DNA of 64,000 nucleotides from Cydia pomonella (lineage: Eukaryota; Arthropoda; Insecta; Lepidoptera; Tortricidae). Every line of letters begins with the position of its first letter. The first letter of the stretch is position 1. The notes under the pieces are model-generated. The model saw only the letters and a list, made by a program, of their open reading frames with translations. It did not search any database and was not told the DNA's origin. The DNA lies in the NCBI RefSeq assembly GCF_033807575.1, contig NC_084705.1:7620019-7684018 (forward strand), read 5' to 3'. The translations under genes and the position numbers were made by a program. Positions 48,601 through 58,796 of the stretch are shown piece after piece.

Positions 48601-49625
48601 CACCCATTCTGCACTAACTTCGATATCGATAAAAGATTAACTTTCAAGTCGGGTACATAATAACAATCTTTTATAGGTAACAAAACTCCTTTTAAACTTA
48701 CCATAATGTCACCCTTACCCTCACTTGACATTTTGTCATCATTCGCACATGTCACAACATTCTTATCAGTTATCATAAAGTCTCTAAACCAGTGCTTCTG
48801 AAAACTCATGTGGTTCGATGCACCGCTGTCCAGATAAAACGACGAGGGGCTGAAGGAATCGTGTACCGATAGTGAACAGTGTAAAGCAACTTTCTTCGAC
48901 TTTGAAGAAACCGTTGATACGCCTTCGCTATCCATTTCCTTCACCAGCTTCGGGCAATCTGACTTCTTGTGACCCTTCTTGCCACATCTAAAGCACTTGA
49001 GCTTTAATACTGAATGTTGACCTTGTTTCTTTGCTACTAACGCCGAATTCGCAACTAATGAATCATTCGAAGAACTCTGGCCGGAATCCTCTTGTAACAG
49101 CTTCTGACGGACATTTTCAGAGGTAAGCTTCATACCTGAGTGTTCTAATGCCATCCGCAATGGTCTATACTCATCAGGTAGACCTCTCAATAGTACTACG
49201 GCTATCAAATCGTCATCAAAGCTCTGATTAATCTCTTTCAGCTTTTGAGCGTGGCTCATCACGGATGCAACGTATTCATGCATAGACTTGTGATTTTCTA
49301 GCTTTTCATCTAAGAGATTATTCATTAAAGATATCCGCCGGTTAATACCTTTATCTTCGAATATAGCTGCCAACGCGTCCCACACCTCCTTAGCGTAAGA
49401 TAGATTTTGCACATACGGATACAGATGCGGCTCCAGATGTAGACATATTAACGTGAAAGCCTCCTGATCCTTCTCTATTTCCGCAGAATCTTCTTTATTC
49501 GGTAGTGTTGACGTGTACTTGAAACATTTTTCGCGAACGAGTAGCATTTTAATTGCGAATTTCCATGACGTATAATCTTCTAATCCGTTTAATTTAGTGA
49601 CAGAAAATTTTGTAAACTGGGACAT
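45630..49625 (-). CDS. copia-type Gag-Pol polyprotein
   Basis: This 1331-residue frame encodes all functions needed for copia transposition in Ty1/copia order. Gag occupies about residues 1-230 with a CCHC zinc knuckle (C211, C214, H219, C224). The aspartic protease active site is in YLDSGAS (D266). Integrase has an HHCC zinc domain (H402, H407, C430, C433) and a DDE triad at D461, D524 and E560 with the usual 35-residue spacing. Reverse transcriptase has the YVDD box (1006-1009), and RNase H begins around YVDADW (1178-1183). Integrase ahead of RT defines Ty1/copia rather than gypsy. No envelope-like frame follows. The start codon is 4 nt inside the 5' LTR boundary and overlaps the putative primer binding site. 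All catalytic motifs I can check are intact, so the protein is probably functional. Confidence 0.96.
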   Translation of the reverse strand: MSQFTKFSVTKLNGLEDYTSWKFAIKMLLVREKCFKYTSTLPNKEDSAEIEKDQEAFTLICLHLEPHLYPYVQNLSYAKEVWDALAAIFEDKGINRRISLMNNLLDEKLENHKSMHEYVASVMSHAQKLKEINQSFDDDLIAVVLLRGLPDEYRPLRMALEHSGMKLTSENVRQKLLQEDSGQSSSNDSLVANSALVAKKQGQHSVLKLKCFRCGKKGHKKSDCPKLVKEMDSEGVSTVSSKSKKVALHCSLSVHDSFSPSSFYLDSGASNHMSFQKHWFRDFMITDKNVVTCANDDKMSSEGKGDIMVSLKGVLLPIKDCYYVPDLKVNLLSISKLVQNGWKLIFDSDGCKMFHRSIGQITSKLVVTASEVSGIYKLDDCFPVIEGALATVQVEDSLALWHRRLCHVNLSDLRKLTQIELGGKSVMEPCVACIRGKAHRLPFPKGEAGRADDKLGLLHADLCGPMSERSYGGAHYMFIIVDDFTRKMFVYFLKEKSQTLSFFKDFVTHVENETGLTVKRLRTDNGTEFINKDFNAFLSSKGIRHQLTVPYTAEQNGVAERSLRSITEMARTMLMDKGLNKKFWAEACNTAVYVKNRLPHSANNGKIPEELWTGKVQRLDHLRVFGSTAYVHIPKEKRKKWDAKAKQYIFVGYCEDTKGYRFADLSNPRQIITGRDVTFIEGSDLKASDTGSNVKLKSSQRTVQDEDNDVVWEIGRSSKVPNTSMAEESYEDAVESSDIAGVPVVACAETTSTAEPEVLNEASGQEPVIEDRNEEPRVADMHNEAEPRYPLRNRLHSAHSGLYCYHSTCNIEEEPRSYKEALQRPDSHEWRAAMERELESMKEHDVWKVVDKPPEAKVVGNKWIYKYKYDADGNLTYKARLVAKGFTQSYGVDYFETFSPVVRRSTLRLLLALAAENDLQVHHFDVNTAFLNGDLHEKVYMRLPEGFDSEGQKSKVCLLQKAIYGLKQASRSWNEKVNDVLLSMSFQRSEYDSCLYFKDDIFICLYVDDFIIFFENINSKVELLSGLRKYFKVKDLEEARQCLGMSLERGKEGTFFLHQRKFIETVLKDHGMDQCKPVKTPLELDLHKVLADGGGKELNCQEQLRYQSLVGALNYLACNTRPDISAAVSFLAQYNSCCRFVHMKAAKRVLRYIKGTCDLGLLFRKSKGERNNYLITGYVDADWGGDIRDRKSYSGYMFKVGPNMISWECRKQNCVSLSSSESEFVALSEASKEAVYLQRLVSHVIKKGHSKSIKLFVDNQSAMALANNPVSHRRTKHIDIRYNFVRHCVNEGLIQLEYIPTEDNLADVLTKPLPRVKFERCVSGLGLDLSA

Positions 49626-49629
49626 GACC

Positions 49630-49749
49630 TGAAGAATAATAAGTCGCAGTGGAATTTAGAGGAATATATTCGATTCATAAAACACAGATGATTGACGGTT
49701 GATTGTACAGACATTACAACAACAACGGTTTCATAGCAACCTACCAACA
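49630..49749 (-). repeat. 5' LTR of copia element
   Basis: This is the second 120-bp copy and the promoter-bearing LTR. An AT-rich AATATATT stretch could serve as a TATA-like element. At 120 bp it is very short for an LTR. The next outward base starts the ATATC duplication at 49750. Confidence 0.95.
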
Positions 49750-50619
49750 ATATCTTCTTTCGAATATTAGTTTGCGCTAAATTGATAGAAAAACTAGGTT
49801 TCATACAGAAACCATGCCATAAACGTTATTTTGGTGTTACTTTGATACAAAAATATAACGTTGTTTGCGTATGAAACATAGTTTTCCTATCAATTTAGCG
49901 CATACGAATAGTCGAAAGTAGATAGATGCGCACATATTTATGTAGTAATAGTGTGTAATGACTTCATAAAACGCAATTGTTTTTTGTATGGAAATCAAAC
50001 CACCTTAACTACCAGAGCATAATATTTTTTTTTTTTTCGAGCGCCAATGTATTTCGTACATCATCATCATCACTTGTGTCAGTAGTTGTAACGTCGCGTC
50101 ATTACATGCGACGTTTTGAGTTAAAACAAAGTAGTGATACATTGCTTGCTGAATTATTTTGTATGGAAAAATAAAAGTCATCAATTTTTTATAAACCTAT
50201 TGAAAGTGTGTTCTTTAAAGTCTAAACTTACTACACTTTGATTATGCGGTCGAATCAAAAATACACGATGTATTGTGGGTAGAAACTTTTACAATCTACA
50301 TATTTAAAGCAGGAACTTTCCATAGCATGACATTAAAGAAGGATATTTATTTTGTAATAACAACTGTAGGTAACTTATATTTTAAAACTTTACTCTTCAA
50401 CAATAGATGAAGAGTAGGTATAGGTACCGAAATCGTGGAGATATTGAGACGGAAACATTATTTTATTATAATTAAGATAAAAATATGCCATTAAAAAGGG
50501 AAATAGTTTTGATCGGAAGGTTCGATATGAGTGATGCAGATGCTTAAATAATTTATTAAATGACCTTATTTTCTCGCATGTTGGAATAAAAACTATGTAT
50601 ATTGCTCAACAGGTTTCTA

Positions 50620-50728
50620 AAGGGTCGGCAACATCTCTGGAGTTGCAGGCGTCCATAGGCCAGAGTGACTGCTTAAGTGCTTCCCATCAGGTGGACCGTA
50701 TGCTTGTTTGCCAACGACGTGATATAAA
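50620..50728 (+). repeat. dispersed repeat, family E copy 3
   Basis: Contains CATCTCTGGAGTTGCAGGCG, TCCATAGGCCAG, ATCAGGTGGACCGTATGCTT and GTTTGCCAACGACGTGATAT, the best preserved middle of the family. Confidence 0.6.
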
Positions 50729-51662
50729 CAGGGACAGCAATTCGTGAATTTGTTTTCTTCGTCGAAATCAACTACGCATCGACCGACAAAATGGATGAGA
50801 TTGAGATTGAGACGAATTGCCATTTCCCGGCCTCTGCAATAATGTACCTACTATTTTCCTTTGAAAATAATCAAACTACCTAAGCATATAGTATTTAAAA
50901 TATAACAAGTGATATTGAAGCATAGATCGCAAACTAGGCTTGAAGAGCAAGCACAAACATGGGTTGAAAATCCCATAGGTAGGTATATCTAACATTTTCA
51001 TAGTATTAGGCCTTAAACAATATCCCTTACTAACCTCCACCCTTTCCCAAAAGCAATATGGCATTGATCACGTGTTCCAAGAATTAATGAAGTACCGCGA
51101 CCCCTGTCACCGTGACGTCGAACTGTAAACATGTCAGACCCTGTCACACTGTCTACGTTGGCGCGGAATTTCCTAGCCGGGGGAAAAACGGCGTTTTGTC
51201 ACAACTCACAACATAACTGGGAATATGCTTCTGAGAAGCGTGCTGGGAAAATAGTTTTTCGTTGAATTTAAAATGTATCTAAAATATGACAAATGATTTA
51301 TTGAAGCACAAACTGCCAATAAATACCACCAAATCCTTCAATAATAATAAGAAAAACAACCTTATGAACGATTAGACAGGTACGAGTATTTTCAAATATG
51401 TATTAGTAAGTAATTTGCCGTAATTAACACCTCATTAATAGAGAAAATATGAAATTTTAAAAGGTGCTTATAGCTTATGGTATAAATAACAAATACTCAA
51501 GGAAAACGTTTTATAGTTACAATTCACGAATCTATTTTTAAATTGACCTTTTCAGAGATTGAGTAACCGATATGCAAATAAATAATACATCGGAGTATGT
51601 AAGACAAAGTTTCACAAACATAGATACGTAATGTACGCAAGAGAAAGTAACGCAATATTATA

Positions 51663-52415
51663 AAAAAATCGGCCAAGAGCATGTCGGGCCATGCTCAGTG
51701 TAGGGTTTTGCAGTAACATTCTGTCAGAACAGACCAAACGGAGGCTATTATTAAGTATCATGCACATTACAAGCATAAAGGGAGTACCTTCGCAGTGCGT
51801 TGTACGTCTTTTTTTTTTCTTTTTTTTAGAACACAAACAGTCACATATACAAATGGATTTGAAGTACAATGTAGAGTACTTAACATACTTAAGAATCATA
51901 GACCTGGAGGTTCATTATTAAGTACATAATGTTAACATACATACTAACAGCATAAAGAAAATGAAATCATGAGCCATACTTAAATTCTATTTACTAGTCT
52001 TCAGAGGAGAAAAAAAATACAATAAGTAGTAATACAGTAAGCAAATTTGACATTACTGTCTGTTTCATGTCTTTTAACTAAGAAGAGAAGATTTTTTTGC
52101 AATAACTCAAAAACGGATAGACCGATCATGTTCGCTATAGTTTTCTTGAAAGTATTTATTAAGCTGTTGTTTAACGATTTTTTTCATATTTTTTTGGACC
52201 TATAGTTCAAAGTGAGTAGAGTGGCAATATATTTTTTCTTTCGGAGCGATTATTTCCGAAAATATTAACTTTATCAAAAAATGGTATTCGGAGACCCTCA
52301 TTCGTTTTGAAAGATCCAACGATACTTCACACTACTGAGTCAAAGCAAAAAAATACGGACAGATGGACAGGGCGAAACTATAAGGGTTTCTACGTGACGA
52401 GGAAACCCTAAAAAA
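51663..52415 (+). mobile_element. dispersed repeat, family F copy 2 (no 5S segment)
   Basis: It starts AAAAAATCGGCCAAGAGCAT with GTCGGGCCATGCTCAGTGTA and ends AACTATAAGGGTTTCTACGT then GAGGAAACCCTAAAAA, like family F copy 1, but is longer with a different middle. No 5S-like stretch is seen. Short frames inside show no domain. Confidence 0.65.
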
Positions 52416-53339
52416 CTAGTAGGTATAGTTATATTTACTTAAATTTGATTAACCACACCCACAATAATTTAAGGCAATAAAGTGAAATAATAGATGATAG
52501 AATCTAATAAGAGTTCCATAAGATTTTATTTTATTTTTTATACAAGCTGCGTAATTTCACACCTAATACAAAGCTGGGAGTAGGTACGTACTCCAATGTT
52601 ATAATATTGTTAGTATAAAATTATTCAAATAGAGTAAAAATAAACCAAATGTACTAGGTACACTCGGCGCCAAGTATCCGCGTTTGTGGCATGAAGTGGC
52701 GTGTACAGTCGAGTTGCAATTTTCATACTAATTTGTACGCCTGCTCCACCTCAACACGCGACATTTACAGTACACTGTCTGGTAAAGAAAAACGTACAGG
52801 CGTTTGAAGTAACAAATAATTTAAGCCTTTTTGACTAATTTTATAAAGTAGTGAACTGGTATCACGCATAACTAAGGGCGCGTTACATTTGTGTTTGTGA
52901 TCCGTCGTTTTATAGTTTAAAAAACAAATATTTTGACAATCACAAGACAAAATATATAATTGATCAATGATTAAAATGTTTATTTACATATAAGTAATGT
53001 ATATGATTGTTATTTTTTTCTCAGCCACGTTCTATTTGAGCTTGTGTGTACACCCTACTGCAAAAATGTATACCAACTTTATGAATTAATCCCATGGCCC
53101 TCAAATGGCTAAATATTCAATCTTGTTTTAAGTTCTTTACTAGGGCGAAGTAATAGCAAATATTACAAAATTTAATTACTATTGATTACTCAAATCATCC
53201 CGACATATTCCTATTAACAAAATAGCATGATTATAACAGCTTCGTTGTTACGTTCAGAAAGTAATATATCGTAGTAAAACTTCTGCAAGTTTTGGCATAT
53301 CCAGTTAAATTAATTGACTTGAAGAAATATCTTTTTTTT

Positions 53340-53585
53340 ATTAGCCCGATATGGTGTCCCACTGCTGGGCGAAGGCCTTTCCCCGTGATCTCCACAGCTC
53401 CCGATGTTGTGCTGATTCTGGCCAGTTACTGATGAAGGTGTCTATAGGTCGTCCCGCCATCTCCGTCTGGGCCTGCCACGTCCGCGCTCAACTTGCGGCA
53501 TCCACTTGGTGGCTATACTAGCCCACCTAGCCGGATGCATGCGGCAGACGTGACCCGCCCAGTCCCACTTCAGCCTAGAAATGTC
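53340..53585 (-). pseudogene. LINE polyprotein C-terminal remnant
   Basis: On the minus strand, frame-broken translation gives KWDWAGHVCRMHP-like sequence, RGRPRRRWRDDL and GKAFAQQWDT-like motifs, the same LINE end as 38896-39033. Frameshifts are present. Confidence 0.65.
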
Positions 53586-53590
53586 TTGCC

Positions 53591-55339
53591 TAATAAAATA
53601 CCTAATCGTGGTTTGTTTACATTCTTTTAAATACCTAAAGATACAGACTATAATGATAGGTAATATTGATTATTCTTTTCACACATAACCTAACAGGTCT
53701 CGGTAACAGACCCTCCGAGAAATTTTAATGATTTTTCAAAACTTATACACAGAAATTGATATAGCAATTTGAACTTTAAATCTATGAAAGTAAATTTGCA
53801 AGTGCAATATCAAATGAGCAGGGTTCATCAGGAGATTCCTCCGGGTCGGAGCTGTGTGACTAAAGACTTGAACTATTCGAATTCCTTTACGATTCGTTGC
53901 TCCGCTGGTTTATACGGGACCGTTAATTTTGTTGGAAATTGTCTATTGATTCTCCTCCGTTCTAAAATTCAAAATATACGCTACTACTCAATATTTCATA
54001 CCTAAGTTAGTAAACTAACTATAACTGTGTGAACTGTGTCATCAAAAACGTTTTGATTAATATAGTACCTACTTAACCGGAATTTTTAGCCTCAATAATA
54101 AGTATTAATAACAGGATGTTTTAACCTCCTGCCTCTTCAGAATTTTAATTAATTCGATCTAAATTGAGTACTCTTTTTATAGGTATATCAGACTATAAGT
54201 AACTAAAAAAGAAATTTATGATTTGGACAAAACGTTACTAGGTCAGTTATTCATTACTCCATTTAGGTCATGGTAATTATTATGTGTACTTATATCCTAC
54301 CAAATTTATAGGCAAGCAGAAGCGTGACAATAAAAAAACTGTTCGCAATTATATCAAAGTAGTATATTTGGCTTTGTTGATATATGAGAGGGCGTATGAT
54401 TTTGTAATAAAAGCCGATCGAAAGTAAAAAGTTATACTGAAGCTCCGCCATTGATTCTTTCCTATATTACAATCTTCGGTAATAATTATCACCAATTAAT
54501 AATTAACAAGAAGCAGCAGGTTAAATAGGAAACTCTTTTGTTAAGCTCTAAATTCGATTAAAGCACAAATGATTGAAAACGATACGCAATTTACGTCAAC
54601 AGACAGATGTTTTGACAGCAACAATATTAATTGTAACAATGCCTTGTCGTTAGGGTATCACCCAGAAAGCTCTTCCGTTTCCACATCATTAATAAAATGA
54701 GCAATAGTCGAAATATTTATCAATGGCATAATCGATACAGAAACAATTATAAGCACATCCATCAAAATTCTAAAGTACTTCGAGGTGTTCAGATTCCTCA
54801 ACCCTTTCAGTGAATAATGGACTCAAATATCCTGCTATACAGTTCAAAATCAATCAGTCAACTCATTTTTAATTCAAATTTATGAAAGAGACCTTAATGA
54901 TAAACGTGTAGATCTCATTTTCCTTGGTCGTGGTATTACAATTGAAGTACAGAGCTATCGAATAACATTTAAATTCTTATCTCTGGTCTGTCACACGGCG
55001 AGAACGTCAAAGTTTGAAGCAAAGAACGAATGATAATTAATAGTTGATGATACGCGAGGATCGTAAACAAAGGCGGTGATAAATGGATTAAAGCCTGATA
55101 CTAGATAATAGAAACTGTGGGTAGTAAATCGTAGTTTTGTAACCAACGGTCAGTTTTGTACCTAGAGACCCTCCCGATACATCAATGTGTAGGGTGGACT
55201 TGATAAAAAGTAAAGATTAGTACTGAAGTAGTAGTAGCAGAAGTAGTAGTTACTGAAGATTTAAGAAGGGATTTATCTATTTGTGTAAATAATTATTATA
55301 GTTTTTTAGACCATTCGCTTAATATTTTTTATCTTCATA
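53591..55339. other. intronic, no gene recognised
   Basis: Unique-looking AT-rich sequence. No inverted ends, splice-flanked coding block or repeat family seen. Confidence 0.4.
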
Positions 55340-55351
55340 TCTTTACAATTT

Positions 55352-55673
55352 GAAGCGTTGGTGGCCTAGCGGTTAGAGCGTGCGACTTGCAATCCGGAGG
55401 TCACGGGTTCAAACCCCGGCTTGTGTTTTTTGGAACTTATGTACGAAATATCATTTGATATTTTACCAGTCGCATTTCAGTGAAGTAAAACATCGTGAGG
55501 AGACCGGACTAATCCCAATAAGGCCTAGTTAACCCCTTGGGTTGGAAGGTCAGATAGCAGTCGGGTTCGTAAAACTAGTGCCTACGCCAAATCTCGGGAT
55601 TAGTTGCCAAGCGGACCCCAGGCTTCTCCCATGAGCCGTGGCTAAATGCCGGGACGACGCGAGGAAGATGATG
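55352..55673 (+). mobile_element. tRNA-derived SINE, family D copy 2
   Basis: Same head (GGTGGCCTAGCGGTTAGAGC, GGGTTCAAACCCC), body and GCGAGGAAGATGATG-type end as copies 1 and 3, with scattered differences and small deletions. The 12-bp target duplication TCTTTACAATTT is at 55340-55351 and 55674-55685. Confidence 0.9.
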
Positions 55674-55685
55674 TCTTTACAATTT

Positions 55686-58248
55686 CATTATCTACATATT
55701 TAATGTGAAGATCTAAGCATCGTACTAGAATCTAGTAACTAGATCATTACGAACAGTTTCATCTATAAGATTAGCTCAGTCTTCATTGTTCTACTTTTTG
55801 CAACCTTATCTGTTCCGATCAGAAACGTTTGATTAATTGTCACCATCGAAATCTTATTTCTCATCTCTAGCATCAATATAATTGTGTAACGAGTCAACCT
55901 TTTGAACTTTCTCATCATGGTCTCTGATATCGGTCATGTTTATATTACGTGATGGTGTGAGAGTCAGTCTCTTATCATTAATGTAGCATTCTTTAGTGTT
56001 TAGAATTTAATGACATATCGACTGTCAGATGGTTTGTTAAATTACGAGGCGTGACCTGTTTTGTAATAATGTGTCATTAGGGCGCTTTACCTCGTTATTG
56101 ATTGAGTTTGACAATAATTTGTGATGTGCGTTTAGTTTTGTACCTATCAATTTTATAACACTTGATTTTGAAGGTTAGCCTGAATACCTAAAACCATTAG
56201 GTATGACACCTAAAACCACACCTATACGTGTGATAAATGTAACCACATTGTCTTTTACTATATTTTCGTTCTCATTCTTGTCATAAATATTTATGATTCC
56301 TTCATAATACTAATCCTTTCCTGCCTTCTTCTCGAGATACATCATTAAAATGACGTAGTAGGTGTTTAGTATACCTACGATCGTAACTTGCAACGAAACG
56401 ACCTCAACACGTGTGGTTCCGAAATCAAATTAAAATCATGTTTGATAAGATCGAATGGCGGTTATGGAAATTTATGACTATATTACCTGCGCAGGCGACT
56501 CGCGGCCGACAAAAACCAGGGCCGAACTCCGCAATTATTTATGAGGTCCGCAAATGATTATAGTTTACGACCGTTTGACTGGATACGCCCCTGGCGCGGC
56601 TGCCCAGGCGCAGCTAATGTGCTGTGAAAATGGTGTCATTTCGTCCAAAAGAAGTTGAAATTGAAAAATAACGTTCGCAAATGCATTTAATTCGATACCA
56701 GTTTGAGTTCGAAGAGGTATCTGGGTCGCAAATTTCTCTTGATTACTGTGCTTCGGTCGGAGGTTGGGTAATAAATGGAAATTAAAGGGATTTTGCGTGT
56801 TTGTGGGAGTGATTTCCAGAAACTGGATGTTTAATGCTACCGTGGCCAACAAACTGATAACAAATTATATAGTAGGTCTAGTGTGTAGATATATTGTTTT
56901 GCCTGTACTCGAAATAATTAAATTTGCAAATACCCAAAAGACTTGTATTAAAACAAAAGCTACCGGCTATAGGTGCTATAATTTAATTTCTTATCACGCC
57001 GTTCAAAATAATATAATTTAAATGAAATCAAGGTTTACTCCGAGAAGCCCACAAAAATGTGTTTGCCTCAGATACAGAAATAAATCAGTCGGATGACAAT
57101 TTAAAGTGGTTAACCCACTAACTGTGACCATTTTAGATACTTTGATCAGATCTTGTCGAATTCTAAGTCCGCAGTGATCTTGACTTGGATATTTCAACCA
57201 TATTGGGATTGAGATAGAGTATAATTTTGTAAATAATTTTCCGAAGGCGTGGGAGTTTGTGCTAGTCTTTTGAGTCGCCTGCCGAGATTTATGTTTTTAT
57301 TTAAGCATTAATGATTTAGTGTGAGCGATTAAACTATTCTAATTTGTTGTTTAATTGATATTAACTGGTTGAGTTAGGTTTAGGAAGTAGCTCCGAACAT
57401 GCGCATTATAATTTTTATATTTATACACAAAGATTTATTTGCGATTGTTTGGATTTTATTACTATCTCACTCTTGTGTGTGGGTACTAATATTGTTTTTA
57501 CTTAGTTTGAGTACGTAAGCTGTTTTTTTTTCTTTTTTTTGTCTTGATTATTCGCAAAACACCAGGCGCCTCTTCCCCTCTATACTTTACGATCTGTTAA
57601 AAGACCCAAATTCGCTGTCCAAATTAACACGAAATAAAAAAGCATCGATGCTTATAAAAACAGCCAAGGCAGAAGATAAAAGCTTAAAAAAGGCCCACGT
57701 CAAAACATTTGATTGTATTAATATTTATAGGGAGCCTCAGGAAAGGGCCGCAGGAGAAAAAAAAAATGTTTATCAGCCAGTTTAGCTTTTAAGGAAACCG
57801 CGAATCTTTTGTTAAAGTTATTTATGGTCGCGAAAACAATTGCAGTGTTACCATTATTTCATATTTGACAGCAATAAGTGTATTATATTGTTTTTTGCAG
57901 CGTCCGATGAAGACGTCGTGGCGACTTTATTTAGTTCAACAATGGGCCACAGCTCATATTATTGTGCGTGAAGTGACTTAATTCACCGATATCATAACTG
58001 TAATAGTAGAAAAAAGCTACATTGTGCTCTTAACGGATCTTATGTTCTCGTAAAAAGTAAGCTTCGAGGCTTAAACGCAAGGGGACGATGGACAAAGGAG
58101 GAAGTAGCATATTTATTGATCAATAATTATTTAATCAAGTCGTTCTTATAATTTACCAACTTACTACCTAAGTATTTTAGAACCTTCCTGTCAGATTTTG
58201 CTAGATACCTGACTAGTAGTGATACCTGGCTAGGTAACTGACTCGTTA
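55686..58248. promoter_or_regulatory. repeat-poor intronic stretch with GC-rich core at 56490-56630
   Basis: About 2.5 kb without recognisable transposons, rare in this intron. The core contains GCGCAGGCGACTCGCGGCCG, TATTTATGAGGTCCG, GATTATAGTTTACGACC and CCCTGGCGCGGCTGCCCAG, mixing CpG-rich DNA with Hox-type TTTATG/TTTACG cores. It is a candidate enhancer on composition and position only. Confidence 0.25.
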
Positions 58249-58380
58249 AGAGTGCGTAGCCAATTTAACACGAAATCGAAATCGTTCGGTCCAATTGCTC
58301 CGTGGCGAACGATAAGGTCGTCTCCCTCTATCACTCTTCCATTATATTAGTGCGACAGTGACAATTTGGCTACGCACTCT
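58249..58380. mobile_element. small MITE
   Basis: 132 bp with terminal inverted repeats AGAGTGCGTAGCCAATTT and AAATTGTC-type AATTTGGCTACGCACTCT. It is non-coding. Confidence 0.75.
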
Positions 58381-58467
58381 GATATATGTATATCTAATGC
58401 CATTTAAATATATTCTATAACCTTCAAGTGACTTACAGGTAAGTTAATGACTGATAAAAATATCATT

Positions 58468-58796
58468 CTTCTTCTTCCTCGCGTTGTCCCGGCATTTGCC
58501 ACGGCTCATGGGAGCCTGGGGTCCGCTTGACAACTAATCCCAAGATTTGGCGTAGGCACTAGTTTTTACGAAAGCGACTGCCATCAGACCTTCCAACCCA
58601 GAGGATAAACTAGGCCTTGTTGGGATTAGTCCGGTTTCCTCACGATGTTTTCCTTCACCGAAAAGCGACTGGTAAATATCAAATGATATTTCGTACATAA
58701 GTTCCGAAAAACTCATTGGTACGAGCCGGGGTTTGAACCCGCGACCTCCGGATTGCAAGTCGCACGCTCTTACCGCTAGGCCACCAGCGCTTAAAA
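58468..58796 (-). mobile_element. tRNA-derived SINE, family D copy 3
   Basis: A minus-strand copy close to copy 1. The tRNA-like head is at 58725-58790 and the tail CTTCTTCTTCCTCGCG begins near 58468. The 14-bp target duplication ATAAAAATATCATT is at 58454-58467 and 58797-58810. The 91-codon minus-strand frame (58534-58809) belongs to the SINE and is not a gene. Confidence 0.9.

Larger units (their letters stand above)
45462..49749 (-). mobile_element. full-length Ty1/copia LTR retrotransposon
   Basis: The 4288-bp element has two direct terminal repeats of 120 bp (45462-45581 and 49630-49749) that I read as identical. They start TG and end CA in element orientation. It is flanked by the 5-bp target duplication ATATC (45457-45461 and 49750-49754). 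A single 1331-codon gag-pol frame fills the interior, with no stop or frameshift. A purine run (GAGAGGAAG, minus strand, just above 45581) precedes the 3' LTR and is the likely polypurine tract. The 5' LTR is followed by GGTCATGTCCCAG, resembling the initiator-tRNA-Met half-molecule primer site of copia. Identical LTRs, intact coding and a clean duplication together point to recent insertion and possibly current activity. It lies in the same orientation as Scr. Confidence 0.96.
45378..50004. mobile_element. foldback (MITE-like) element interrupted by the copia insertion
   Basis: Sequence left of the copia element (from GGTGGTTCGATTTCCATAC at 45378) is the inverted complement of sequence to its right (ending GGAAATCAAACCACC at 50004). 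Removing copia and one ATATC copy restores a foldback of about 334 bp. Its arms share TTTTATGAAGTCATTACACAC near the outside and CAATTTAGCGCA-type blocks near the centre, at 49765-49800 against 49880-49910. Arms differ by small substitutions and indels, so it is older than the copia insertion. Flanks are TTAT on the left and TTAA on the right, so a TTAA-like target is possible but not exact. Confidence 0.8.
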
